In this document: positions 28,932-37,742 of the stretch, one piece after another
How positions within the stretch are numbered: position 1 is the stretch's first letter
Layout: the number at the start of each line of letters is the position of its first letter
Assembly: GCF_001244545.1 (NCBI RefSeq)
Contig: NZ_LN852695.1
Location: 467,232-531,231 of the forward strand
DNA: 64,000 bases
Source: Candidatus Stoquefichus sp. SB1
GTDB taxonomy: Bacteria > Bacillota_I > Bacilli_A > Erysipelotrichales > Coprobacillaceae
Reading direction: 5' to 3'
Notes under the pieces: generated by a model
The model's database searches: none
What the model saw: the letters and a program-made list of their open reading frames with translations, nothing else
What the model was told of the DNA's origin: nothing
Made by a program: the position numbers and the translations under genes

Positions 28932-29019
28932 CATGACGAACTTGACTCAGATATTCGACGGTATCTAAACCAGAGGAATGTTTGAGTATATAGCTAACAA
29001 ATTGTAATATATGCGACAT
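28903..29019 (-). CDS. Small unknown gene, 38 aa
   Basis: ATG at 29019 with AAAGGAGG 7 bases upstream, a strong ribosome site. The product begins MSHILQFVSYILKHSSG and ends at TAG 28903-28905 inside the hairpin. It is hydrophobic-amphipathic at the N-terminus. I do not recognise it; a small regulator or peptide is possible. The excellent ribosome site is the main support. Confidence 0.45.
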   Translation of the reverse strand: MSHILQFVSYILKHSSGLDTVEYLSQVRHENHSIPDEK

Positions 29020-29173
29020 AATAATTCCTCCTTTGTCTGTTATTATAGAGCAATTGATTATGAATTATGCATTTTTTCTCATTAAGAAATTAATATTTAA
29101 ACATACAGACAACATATTCTTTCTAAGGAATTGAATGTTCATGACTTATTCATTAGTTGTCAAAAGATAAAGA

Positions 29174-29632
29174 TTAATCATTTTTATATTCTTTTTGAAT
29201 AAACTGTTTTTGATGAATATTTAATTGTTCAATAATAGGCTTTCCATCTACATAATTCCATCTTTGGATAAAAGTAGGTTCAACGATAAATAATCTTTCA
29301 TTTTTGAGGTGTGAATATGCCTGATAAGATGATAAAAAATATTTTTTAAAGAGATTACAGAAGTTTGGATGATCTAAAGGATGTCCTATTTCTTTACAGA
29401 TACCTTCTATTTGAATGTTATCAAGACATAATCCAACGTTTTCATTGCCCTTAATATCTTGGTATTTACGAAAGGTATTATCTGTTTGAAAATAAAAGAG
29501 ACCATTCATAATAACAAAACTCATTGTTCTAACTGATACTTTATCTTGATAAGATGTGGCTAAAACAATTTTGGCATGATCGCCTATTTGTTGATAAATT
29601 TCAATGTATTTATTTGTATAAAGTGTATTCAT
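29174..29632 (-). CDS. Pyridoxamine 5'-phosphate oxidase-like protein
   Basis: 152 aa with the split-barrel flavin-binding fold: KIVLATSYQDKVSVRTMSF, GLFYFQTDNTFRKYQDI and NENVGLCLDNIQIEG follow the usual strand order. Most small members bind FMN, F420 or haem and are not true PNP oxidases, so no reaction is assigned. It is 11 bases downstream of the regulator gene on the same strand and probably forms a two-gene operon with it. Confidence 0.8.
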   Translation of the reverse strand: MNTLYTNKYIEIYQQIGDHAKIVLATSYQDKVSVRTMSFVIMNGLFYFQTDNTFRKYQDIKGNENVGLCLDNIQIEGICKEIGHPLDHPNFCNLFKKYFLSSYQAYSHLKNERLFIVEPTFIQRWNYVDGKPIIEQLNIHQKQFIQKEYKND

Positions 29633-29643
29633 TTTTTCTCCTT

Positions 29644-30306
29644 TTATTTTATCAAACCACCATGAAACATGGCTTCATATATTTTGTTTGATTGATAATA
29701 AATTTCTTCATATCCATGAAATAAAGAATAGTCACCTATCACTTTTGAAATATAAGTATATTCTCCATTTGTATAAATTTCTGGTCCTCTAAAAGGTCTA
29801 AGTTCATCAACCATTAGCAAAGCTTCTTTAAGAAAATGACTATTAAAATCATCACTCAAAACCTGTCCATAATAATTCATAGACCAACAAACCTGTTCAT
29901 TTTCATAAACAAGTTCTTGACCAGAAAATGAAGAAGCACCAAAGAATGTATCATAATATGTATATTTTCCACTATGGTAAATATAATCATGCGAATCTTT
30001 TCTCGTAGATTGAATTTTATTTTGATGAGATGCATATGTTGCTTTTTTAGCCTCAACAAGAAACTTAATCAATTGATTGGTATTTGTTAATTGTGGAGTA
30101 TCACTAAAACAATCATCATCTTTAATTAAACGATCTATAGTGATTCCAAAAATATGAGATAAGTCAATCATGTATTCTAAACCAGGTGTAATCATGCCAT
30201 TTTCCCATTTTGTAATTGTTTGTCTAGAAACACAAAGTTTCTCTGCTAACTCTTCTTGTGTCAGCATATTCTTTTTTCGATAATAAATTAATTTGTCATG
30301 AAACAT
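29644..30306 (-). CDS. HTH-XRE regulator with C-terminal DUF5680-like domain
   Basis: 220 aa. The N-terminal Xre-type HTH (residues about 6-60) contains LTQEELAEKLCVSRQTITKWE. The C-terminal part (about 80-220: YTYYDTFFGASSFSGQELVY and FRGPEIYTNGEYTYISKV) resembles DUF5680, a likely ligand-sensing domain. The start is ATG 30306, with AAGGAGG 6 bases upstream; an upstream in-frame TTG/ATG is unlikely. It probably controls its own operon with the flavin-fold protein. Confidence 0.82.
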   Translation of the reverse strand: MFHDKLIYYRKKNMLTQEELAEKLCVSRQTITKWENGMITPGLEYMIDLSHIFGITIDRLIKDDDCFSDTPQLTNTNQLIKFLVEAKKATYASHQNKIQSTRKDSHDYIYHSGKYTYYDTFFGASSFSGQELVYENEQVCWSMNYYGQVLSDDFNSHFLKEALLMVDELRPFRGPEIYTNGEYTYISKVIGDYSLFHGYEEIYYQSNKIYEAMFHGGLIK

Positions 30307-30577
30307 AGATGTCCTCCTTACATAGCAATAGTATAACATGATTCATATTAATCACTAGCAAGTATGGTTTACATTTTTGCTACTTTTAATAAGGAAATTA
30401 TTTTATTATTAAAGTTAACTCAATACTTATTATAATTTAAGATAATAAGTATTGATTTTTGCTTAGTCTAAAATGAATATTTGAAAAGAAGTTATTGTTT
30501 TGATATTATTCTTAAAATATTAAGAGTATATTTTCCTTAAAGTAAGAGTTATAATAAAACATTATAGGTGGTGATAA

Positions 30578-32077
30578 ATGATGTACAATAATCGTAAATG
30601 GTTAAAGTCAATAGGAATTATGATAGGTTTATTGATAATTTCATCTCTCATTGGGATGCTATTTAAAAATTTAGGATGGCCTGACACCAATATTATTCTT
30701 ATCTATATATTATCTGTTTTAATGACATCACGTTTAACACAGGGATATATTTATGGAATAGTATGTTCTATTATCGCAACTTTTATGTTTAATTACTTTT
30801 TTACAGCACCATTTTATACATTCTCTGTTTATGATTCAAAATACTTTGTAACATTTGTTGTTATGACTATAACTGCAATTATTACAAGCGCTTCTACAAC
30901 ACGCATACAACACTCGACACAGATTGCTAATGAAAATGCTCATCATATGAAAACACTTTATACTCTAACAAATCGTTTATCTGATACATTAGATGATAAA
31001 GCACTATGTCAGGTTGTTATTGAAATATTTTCAGATGTTTTGAGTTGTCAGGTTGGATGTATTTGTTTTCATGAACAGATAGATCAAAGTATTATTATGT
31101 ATGGTAAAAACAATCAAATCAATGAATCAAAGATTGAAAATATAAGAGAATATCAAGGTTATTTTCAGAATATGGAAACATTATACCTATCTATTGATCA
31201 CAAATATCATTATCCGTTATATGGTATTCATAAAATATTAGGTGTACTCATATTTCCCAAAGAAACGATTGATCAACTTGATGAGAATCAGAAAAAATTA
31301 TTAACATCTATGAATGAAAGTGTTTCTTTAGCTTTGGATCATATCTTTGCTATAAAGGAACAACTGCGTTTAAAAGAGACGACAGTTAAAGAAAGATATC
31401 GTAGTAATTTATTACGTGCTATTTCTCATGATTTAAGAACACCATTGTCAGGTATTATGGGAACATCTGAGATGATTATGGATATGAAACAGCAGGATTG
31501 TGAAACTTTTGAATTGGTTAAAGGCATCTATGAGGAAGCAAGCTGGCTCTATCTACTTGTAGAGAATATTTTGAGTTTGACCAAGGTTCAAGAAGGGCAA
31601 CTTGTTATTCATAAGCAATTAGAAGCATTAGAAGAGGTCATTGGGAGTGCTGTTTATCATGTGACAAAAAATCAAAAGAATCATCATATACAGGTTCATG
31701 TTCCAGAACAAGTCTTGATGGTTCCTATGGATGCACAACTGATACAACAAGTGCTTATTAATCTATTAAATAATGCAATGAAACATACATTAGAAAATCA
31801 GCCGATTTGTATAAATGCTTATCAAAAAAATCAGAATGCATACTTAGAAGTAGAAGATTATGGGAAAGGTTTGAAAACACAAGATCCTGATCAAATTTTT
31901 GAAATGTTTTATACCAATAATACAGTTTTATCTGATGGATCAAAAGGGATTGGTTTAGGATTAACAATCTGTAAAGCCATTATAGAGGCACATGGTGGGA
32001 TTATTGAAGCTAAAAATTGCAAACTGCATCCAGGTGCAAAATTTATTATACGATTACCAATGGAGGAGCCAAAATGA
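30578..32077 (+). CDS. Short KdpD-like histidine kinase (lacks KdpD and Usp domains)
   Basis: 499 aa. It has a four-helix DUF4118 membrane domain (about 10-105), a GAF-like segment (about 120-260) and a kinase core. The phospho-acceptor is in LLRAISHDLRTPLSGIMG, the ATP-binding boxes are NLLNNAMKHT, DYGKGL and GIGLGLTICKAI. It aligns with the C-terminal half of the 893-aa KdpD at 37743 but lacks its N-terminal nucleotide-binding and universal-stress domains. This arrangement suggests a second potassium or turgor sensor without the cytoplasmic input part. Confidence 0.87.
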   Translation: MMYNNRKWLKSIGIMIGLLIISSLIGMLFKNLGWPDTNIILIYILSVLMTSRLTQGYIYGIVCSIIATFMFNYFFTAPFYTFSVYDSKYFVTFVVMTITAIITSASTTRIQHSTQIANENAHHMKTLYTLTNRLSDTLDDKALCQVVIEIFSDVLSCQVGCICFHEQIDQSIIMYGKNNQINESKIENIREYQGYFQNMETLYLSIDHKYHYPLYGIHKILGVLIFPKETIDQLDENQKKLLTSMNESVSLALDHIFAIKEQLRLKETTVKERYRSNLLRAISHDLRTPLSGIMGTSEMIMDMKQQDCETFELVKGIYEEASWLYLLVENILSLTKVQEGQLVIHKQLEALEEVIGSAVYHVTKNQKNHHIQVHVPEQVLMVPMDAQLIQQVLINLLNNAMKHTLENQPICINAYQKNQNAYLEVEDYGKGLKTQDPDQIFEMFYTNNTVLSDGSKGIGLGLTICKAIIEAHGGIIEAKNCKLHPGAKFIIRLPMEEPK

Positions 32078-32769
32078 TACAAAGAATATTAGTTGTAGAA
32101 GATGATGTTCAAATTAGAAAATTCATTTGTTATTGTTTAGAAAATAATGATTATGAGTATCTAACAGCTGCAAATGGACAAGATGCCTTAAGAAAGATTG
32201 CAAATGAGAATATAGATTTAATATTACTAGACTTGGGATTGCCGGATATTGATGGTGTAGATATTATTCGTAAATTAAGAGAATTTTTAGAAATACCTAT
32301 TATTGTTGTATCAGCAAGAGATAAGGATAAAGAAAAAGCGCAAGTTTTGGATTTAGGGGCTGATGATTATTTAACAAAACCCTTTTCAGCAACTGAACTT
32401 ATTGCAAGAATAAAGGTAGCTTTTCGACATTACTATCGTTTTAATCAATCACAGTTACAAACTTTCTATAAAGTCAAAGATTTATCAATTGATCTCAATA
32501 AGCATTTGGTTTATCTTAATAATCAGGAACTTCATGTAACACCAATGGAATATCAATTACTTACATTGTTTTTTCAAAATATTGGAAAAGTTTTAACAAC
32601 GCATACAATCATTGAAGAAATCTATGGGAAAGGTTATGGCAATGATACTCAGGCATTAAGAGCATTGATGGCAGGATTAAGGCGTAAAATCGAGAAAAAT
32701 CCAGCAACACCTGAATATATTATGACAGAAATAGGTGTAGGATATAGACTGAAAGAAGATGGAGAATAA
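32074..32769 (+). CDS. kdpE: KdpE-like response regulator, first copy
   Basis: OmpR-family regulator of 231 aa. The receiver has LVVEDD, the phospho-Asp in LILLDLGLPDIDG and Lys in YLTKPFS; the winged-helix domain ends EIGVGYRLKE. The true start is ATG 32074 overlapping the kinase stop by 4 bases, with GGAGGAG upstream. It is paired with the short kinase and lies directly upstream of kdpFABC. A second KdpE-like regulator is at 40417. Confidence 0.9.
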   Translation: MIQRILVVEDDVQIRKFICYCLENNDYEYLTAANGQDALRKIANENIDLILLDLGLPDIDGVDIIRKLREFLEIPIIVVSARDKDKEKAQVLDLGADDYLTKPFSATELIARIKVAFRHYYRFNQSQLQTFYKVKDLSIDLNKHLVYLNNQELHVTPMEYQLLTLFFQNIGKVLTTHTIIEEIYGKGYGNDTQALRALMAGLRRKIEKNPATPEYIMTEIGVGYRLKEDGE

Positions 32770-32788
32770 AATCTTCATTCTTTTTTTA
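32751..32788 (+). terminator. Terminator overlapping the end of the first kdpE-like gene
   Basis: GAAAGAAGAT pairs with ATCTTCATTC (one mismatch) and ends in seven T. The stop codon lies in the loop. Confidence 0.6.
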
Positions 32789-32800
32789 TATATCGTTTAT

Positions 32801-32826
32801 TGATATTAACACCTTTTTAATATGAT
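32801..32826 (+). promoter_or_regulatory. Candidate KdpE half-site pair, first copy
   Basis: TTAACACC (32806) and TTAATATG (32817) form a direct repeat of 11-base period within TGATATTAACACCTTTTTAA. A near copy lies at 32971. OmpR-family regulators bind such direct repeats; which of the two KdpE proteins binds is unknown. Confidence 0.45.
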
Positions 32827-32849
32827 GAAGAAAGAACTATATATAATTA

Positions 32850-32915
32850 CTGATATCTGTTATTGTTTTTGTAAGTTTGCTTGCTGTTGTGTATTATGTA
32901 TTTAAAGATAAATGA
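32850..32915 (+). other. Possible kdpF-like remnant
   Basis: An open stretch from CTG 32850 to TGA 32913-32915 would read LISVIVFVSLLAVVYYVFKDK-stop (first 20 residues similar in build to KdpF: one helix then a charged end). It lacks ATG/GTG/TTG and a ribosome site. It lies between the two operator copies and may be a decayed duplicate of kdpF. Confidence 0.3.
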
Positions 32916-32944
32916 GATAGAAATCAATCTATCTCATTTTTTCT
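32911..32944 (+). terminator. Terminator between the two kdp operators
   Basis: AATGAGATAGA pairs perfectly with TCTATCTCATT (11 pairs) and is followed by six T. Confidence 0.8.
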
Positions 32945-32970
32945 TTATACAATCTTAATATCTTTGCTTA

Positions 32971-33008
32971 TGATATTAACACCATCTTAAAATCAATCAG
33001 AATATACT
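32971..33008 (+). promoter_or_regulatory. Candidate KdpE site and kdpFABC promoter
   Basis: TGATATTAACACC at 32971 repeats the upstream copy; half-sites TTAACACC (32976) and TTAAAATC (32987) are 11 bases apart. TATACT (33003-33008) is the likely -10. No good -35 is seen, which suits an activator overlapping it. Confidence 0.5.
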
Positions 33009-33040
33009 ATGATTGTCAAAAGAAAAAAGGGGGAATGATT

Positions 33041-33130
33041 ATGACAATCATTATTTCTGCAATCGGTTTGATTGCGATGATTTTGTTATTCTATTATGTT
33101 TATATCCTCATGAAAGGAGATAAAAAATGA
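33041..33130 (+). CDS. kdpF: KdpF, small subunit of the Kdp potassium pump
   Basis: 29 aa, one membrane helix followed by KGDKK; too short for routine gene calling. The ATG at 33041 is 7 bases after AAAAGGGGG; an ATG at 33035 is too close. The stop overlaps the kdpA start by 4 bases (ATGA), and the size equals Escherichia coli KdpF. KdpF stabilises the KdpABC complex. Confidence 0.82.
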   Translation: MTIIISAIGLIAMILLFYYVYILMKGDKK

Positions 33131-34941
33131 TAGGTACAATTATACAGTATGCTATTTATTTAGTTATTCTTGTTATTTTAGCTATTCCGTTAGGAGCATA
33201 TATTAAAAAAGCTATGAATGGTGAAAAGACTTTCTTATCAAGAGTTCTTATACCATGTGAAAAACTTGTTTACAAAGTTATGCATGTCAATGAACATGAA
33301 GAAATGTCATGGAAGAAATATACTGTGAGTGTTTTGATTTTTTCCGCTGTAGGACTCATCTTCTTGTTTGGGTTGCAGATGTTACAAGGTGTACTGATGG
33401 GGAATCCCCAAGGACTTTCAGGGGTTAAATGGGATTTATCATTTAATACAGCAGTTAGCTTTGTAACCAATACAAATTGGCAGGCATATAGTGGTGAATC
33501 TACATTAAGTTATTTGACTCAAGCCATTGGATTGACTGTTCAAAACTTTGTTTCAGCAGCAACAGGAATTGCAGTATTATTTGCGCTTATTCGTGGATTT
33601 ATGAAAGTGAAATCAAAGGGACTTGGAAGTTTCTGGGTTGATTTAACAAGATCAATTATTCATATTCTCATTCCATTAAATTTAGTTATTGCAATTTTAT
33701 TAGTAGCTGGTGGAGTCATTCAAAATTTGAGTCCAGCCCAGTCAGTATCATTAGTTGAACCTATTGCAGTAAACAGCGAAGGTCAAATTATTGAAAATGC
33801 TAAAATTGATGTTGTAGCAAAAACAGTTATGGTTGATGGTCAAAAGATCAGTAGTGCTAAAATTATCACTCAACAATTTGTTCCAATGGGACCAGCTGCT
33901 AGTCAGGTTGCGATTAAACAAACAGGAACAAATGGTGGAGGCTATATGGGTGTCAACTCAGCTCATCCATTAGAGAATCCAAATGCTTTTACAAATTTAT
34001 TAGAAATGATTTCTTTATTGTTGATTCCAGTTGCGCTATGTTTTACTTTTGGAACAATGATCAAAAATAAAAAACAAGGTATTGCAATTTTTTCAGCAAT
34101 GGCCATTTGTTTAGTCATTGCTTTAGGAACAATTGCGGTTAGTGAGCAATATGCAACACCTCAATTGGCTCAGGGTGGCAACGTTGATATTTCAATGGTT
34201 GATCAGTCTGGAGGTAATATGGAAGGAAAAGAATCACGCTTTGGGATAGCGACATCATCAACTTGGGCAGCCTATACAACGGCAGCGTCCAATGGTTCTG
34301 TCAACTCAATGCATGATAGTTATACACCAATTGGTGGGATGGTCACCATGCTACAGATGCAATTAGGTGAAGTTATTTTTGGTGGTGTTGGTTGTGGGTT
34401 ATATGGTATGTTAGCATTTGCTATCTTAACTGTATTTATTGCAGGTCTGATGGTTGGTCGAACACCAGAATTTTTAGGCAAGAAGATTGAACCATATGAA
34501 ATGAAATGGGCTGTTGTTGTTTGTTTAGCAACCCCAGTTGCTATTCTGGTTGGTAGTGGTATTGCTGCCGCATTACCTAGCACTGCTGACAGTTTGAATA
34601 ATGGTGGGGCACATGGATTATCAGAAATGCTTTATGCTTATTCATCTTGTGGTGGAAATAATGGCTCAGCGTTTGCTGGATTTAATGCCAATACAGTTTT
34701 CTTGAATTTATCACTAGGTCTTGTTATGTTATTTGCAAGATTTGTACCAATTGTAGGAATTTTAGCTATTGCTGGAAATTTGGTTGGCAAGAAAAAAATT
34801 GCTGTTACAGCAGGAACACTTTCAACAACAAATGCAATGTTTGTTTTCTTGCTTATCTTTATTGTCTTACTGGTTGGAGCATTGAGTTTCTTCCCAGCGT
34901 TAGCACTTGGACCACTTGCTGAATTCTTCAGTATGTTATAA
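33127..34941 (+). CDS. kdpA: Potassium-transporting ATPase subunit A
   Basis: 604 aa, about 10-12 membrane helices, the K+-selective channel-like subunit of the KdpFABC pump. It contains filter-type segments such as [37 protein letters not shown] and [15 protein letters not shown], each with the conserved Gly-containing selectivity loops. A central extracytosolic loop with a short Gln/Val-rich insertion is somewhat longer than in E. coli KdpA. AAAGGAG precedes the ATG. Confidence 0.95.
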   Translation: MIGTIIQYAIYLVILVILAIPLGAYIKKAMNGEKTFLSRVLIPCEKLVYKVMHVNEHEEMSWKKYTVSVLIFSAVGLIFLFGLQMLQGVLMGNPQGLSGVKWDLSFNTAVSFVTNTNWQAYSGESTLSYLTQAIGLTVQNFVSAATGIAVLFALIRGFMKVKSKGLGSFWVDLTRSIIHILIPLNLVIAILLVAGGVIQNLSPAQSVSLVEPIAVNSEGQIIENAKIDVVAKTVMVDGQKISSAKIITQQFVPMGPAASQVAIKQTGTNGGGYMGVNSAHPLENPNAFTNLLEMISLLLIPVALCFTFGTMIKNKKQGIAIFSAMAICLVIALGTIAVSEQYATPQLAQGGNVDISMVDQSGGNMEGKESRFGIATSSTWAAYTTAASNGSVNSMHDSYTPIGGMVTMLQMQLGEVIFGGVGCGLYGMLAFAILTVFIAGLMVGRTPEFLGKKIEPYEMKWAVVVCLATPVAILVGSGIAAALPSTADSLNNGGAHGLSEMLYAYSSCGGNNGSAFAGFNANTVFLNLSLGLVMLFARFVPIVGILAIAGNLVGKKKIAVTAGTLSTTNAMFVFLLIFIVLLVGALSFFPALALGPLAEFFSML

Positions 34942-34957
34942 AGGGAGGATATTCATT

Positions 34958-37027
34958 ATGAAAAATGAACAAAAAAATAAACTGGCTAATCGTGCAATGG
35001 TCACAAGAGCCATAAAAGATTCGTTTTTAAAACTCAATCCCAAAACGCAATCAGAGAATCCAGTTATGTTACTGGTTTATATATCAGCTATTTTAACAAC
35101 CATGTTATGGGGATTTTCATTAGTCAATATTCAAGATGCAATGTCTGGTTTTACACTTGCTATTGCGATTGTATTATGGTTGACAGTTCTCTTTGCTAAT
35201 TTTGCTGAGGCCATTGCTGAAGGACGAGGAAAAGCTCAGGCTGATTCTTTAAGAGCTGCTAGAAAAGATGTTGAGGCACATAAAATTGATTCTGTTCAAG
35301 AAAAGGATGAGTTTGTTGTTGTGCCATCAACAGCTTTAGTTAAAGGAGATTTGATTATTGTCAAAGCAGGTGAACAAATTCCTGCTGATGGTGATGTTGT
35401 TGATGGAGCGGCATCAGTTGATGAGAGTGCTATTACTGGCGAGTCAGCACCAGTTATTAGAGAGAGCGGTGGAGATCGAAGTGCGGTTACTGGTGGAACA
35501 ACAGTTTTATCAGATTGGATTATAGTTGAAGTCACAAGTGAACCAGGTCATAGTTTCTTAGATCAAATGATAGCCATGGTTGAAGGTGCTGCCAGAAAGA
35601 AAACACCTAACGAGATTGCTTTACAAATCTTCTTAATTGCATTAACAATTATCTTTATTCTTGTAACTGTTTCACTTTATACTTATTCAAGCTTTTCTGC
35701 TACCCAAGCAGGTGTAGAAAATCCAACATCAGTCACAACATTAGTTGCTTTGCTTGTTTGTTTAGCCCCAACAACAATAGGGGCACTGCTATCAGCTATT
35801 GGGATTGCTGGAATGAGTCGTTTAAATCAAGCCAATGTTTTGGCTATGAGTGGACGTGCTATTGAAGCAGCTGGTGATGTTGATATTTTAATGCTTGATA
35901 AGACTGGAACCATTACTTTAGGAAATAGACAAGCTTATGAATTTATTCCAGTCGATGGACACAGTGAACATGAATTAGCTGATGGTGCTCAATTATCTTC
36001 ATTGGCTGATGAAACACCAGAAGGACGTAGTATTGTTGTTTTGGCAAAAGAAAAATTTAATATCCGTGCACGTAGCTTAGAAGATAAGAATATAGAGTTT
36101 ATTCCCTTTAGTGCAAAAACAAGAATGAGTGGTGTTAATTTTGATGGACATGAGATTCGCAAAGGTGCTGCTGATTCTATTAAAGATTATATATTACTCC
36201 ATGGTGGAACATATAGCCATGAATGTGACCAGGCAGTCAAAAGAGTTGCTAATCAAGGTGGAACACCATTAGTTGTTGCAAAAGATCATCAGATTTTAGG
36301 TGTTATTCATTTAAAAGATATTATCAAAAGTGGCGTTCAGGAAAAATTTGCTGATTTGCGTAAAATGGGTATTAAAACGATTATGATTACAGGAGATAAT
36401 CCTTTGACAGCAGCAGCAATTGCAGCTGAAGCTGGAGTTGATGACTTCTTAGCTGAAGCAACACCGGAAGGTAAATTAGAAATGATTCGTGATTTTCAGT
36501 CAAAAGGACATCTTGTTGCGATGACTGGTGATGGAACAAATGATGCTCCAGCACTTGCGCAAGCTGATGTTGCTGTAGCGATGAATAGTGGAACACAAGC
36601 AGCAAAAGAAGCAGGAAATATGGTTGATTTGGATTCTTCTCCTACGAAACTTATTGATATTGTACGTATTGGAAAACAGTTATTAATGACACGAGGAAGT
36701 TTAACAACATTCTCTATTGCAAATGATGTTGCGAAATACTTTGCGATTATACCAGCACTATTTGTAGGGTTATATCCAGGTTTGCAGGCATTAAATATTA
36801 TGTCTTTACATTCACCACAAAGTGCAGTGTTATCAGCAATCATCTATAATGCCTTGATTATTGTTGCCTTAATTCCACTAGCATTAAAAGGTGTAAAATA
36901 TCGTGAAGTCTCAGCAGGGAAACTCTTATCAAGAAACTTACTTATTTATGGATTAGGTGGTATTATAGCACCATTTATCTGTATTAAAGTAATTGATATG
37001 CTTCTCGTGTTCTGTCATCTTGTATAA
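34958..37027 (+). CDS. kdpB: Potassium-transporting P-type ATPase subunit B
   Basis: 689-aa P-type ATPase that drives K+ uptake. The phosphorylated Asp is Asp314 in [10 protein letters not shown]; the TGES-like loop is ITGESAPVI, and the hinge motif is [21 protein letters not shown]. The membrane motif is [11 protein letters not shown]. The start is ATG 34958, with AAGGGAGG 8 bases upstream; the open frame from 34907 runs back into kdpA. Confidence 0.95.
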   Translation: MKNEQKNKLANRAMVTRAIKDSFLKLNPKTQSENPVMLLVYISAILTTMLWGFSLVNIQDAMSGFTLAIAIVLWLTVLFANFAEAIAEGRGKAQADSLRAARKDVEAHKIDSVQEKDEFVVVPSTALVKGDLIIVKAGEQIPADGDVVDGAASVDESAITGESAPVIRESGGDRSAVTGGTTVLSDWIIVEVTSEPGHSFLDQMIAMVEGAARKKTPNEIALQIFLIALTIIFILVTVSLYTYSSFSATQAGVENPTSVTTLVALLVCLAPTTIGALLSAIGIAGMSRLNQANVLAMSGRAIEAAGDVDILMLDKTGTITLGNRQAYEFIPVDGHSEHELADGAQLSSLADETPEGRSIVVLAKEKFNIRARSLEDKNIEFIPFSAKTRMSGVNFDGHEIRKGAADSIKDYILLHGGTYSHECDQAVKRVANQGGTPLVVAKDHQILGVIHLKDIIKSGVQEKFADLRKMGIKTIMITGDNPLTAAAIAAEAGVDDFLAEATPEGKLEMIRDFQSKGHLVAMTGDGTNDAPALAQADVAVAMNSGTQAAKEAGNMVDLDSSPTKLIDIVRIGKQLLMTRGSLTTFSIANDVAKYFAIIPALFVGLYPGLQALNIMSLHSPQSAVLSAIIYNALIIVALIPLALKGVKYREVSAGKLLSRNLLIYGLGGIIAPFICIKVIDMLLVFCHLV

Positions 37028-37040
37028 AGGAGTGAAGAAA

Positions 37041-37646
37041 ATGAAAATGTTAAAAAGTATTTTACCAAAAGCTCTTATTATCTTTATTATTTTCACAGTA
37101 GTTTGTGGTGTTTTATACACAGGAGTCGTAACAGGAATTGCACAGGTTTTCTTCCCTGATCAAGCAAATGGAAGTATTATTGAAGTTGATGGTAAAAAGT
37201 ATGGCAGTGTACTCTTGGGGCAACAGTATACTGATAATAAGCATATGTGGGGACGTGTTATGAATATTGATGTTTCGACATATACTGATGAAAGTGGAAA
37301 TCCTATGATGTATGCTAGTCCGTCAAACTTAAGTCCTGCTAGTGAAGAATATGAAGAATTAATTGCTCAGCGTGTTGAGAAGATAAGAAAAGCACATCCA
37401 GATCAAAAAGATACTGCAATACCTGAAGATTTAGTGACTTGTTCAGGAAGTGGACTTGATCCACATATATCTATTGCAGCTGCTCATTATCAGATTGAAC
37501 GTATTGCTAAAGCACAAAATATGAGTCAAGATGAGGTTCAGAAAATTGTTGATCAATGTACAGATGGAAAACTTTTAGGAGTACTAGGTGAAAAAACAGT
37601 CAATGTCTTAAAAGTTAATTTGATGTTAGATGGGATTTTAAAATAA
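37041..37646 (+). CDS. kdpC: Potassium-transporting ATPase subunit C
   Basis: 201 aa with one N-terminal membrane helix (about 10-32) and a cytosol-exterior domain with the conserved SNLSPASEEYEELI and CSGSGLDPHISIAAAHYQIERIA segments. Start ATG 37041, AAGGAGTG upstream. It completes the kdpFABC transcript, which then ends at a hairpin. Confidence 0.93.
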   Translation: MKMLKSILPKALIIFIIFTVVCGVLYTGVVTGIAQVFFPDQANGSIIEVDGKKYGSVLLGQQYTDNKHMWGRVMNIDVSTYTDESGNPMMYASPSNLSPASEEYEELIAQRVEKIRKAHPDQKDTAIPEDLVTCSGSGLDPHISIAAAHYQIERIAKAQNMSQDEVQKIVDQCTDGKLLGVLGEKTVNVLKVNLMLDGILK

Positions 37647-37650
37647 AAGG

Positions 37651-37687
37651 AAAGGAACTGGTTTTGTAAACGAGTTCCTTTTCTTAA
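37651..37687 (+). terminator. Terminator after kdpC
   Basis: AAAGGAACT pairs with AGTTCCTTT around a 13-base loop, followed by TTCTT. The T-run is broken, so some read-through into kdpD is likely. Confidence 0.65.
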
Positions 37688-37742
37688 TCTTTATACTATT
37701 TTAATATTGACCATGCTAAAATAGAAAAGAGGGTGATGAGCA

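Noticed and set aside
36496-36843. 115-aa minus-strand frame inside kdpB
   Set aside because: Lies wholly within a conserved P-type ATPase gene.
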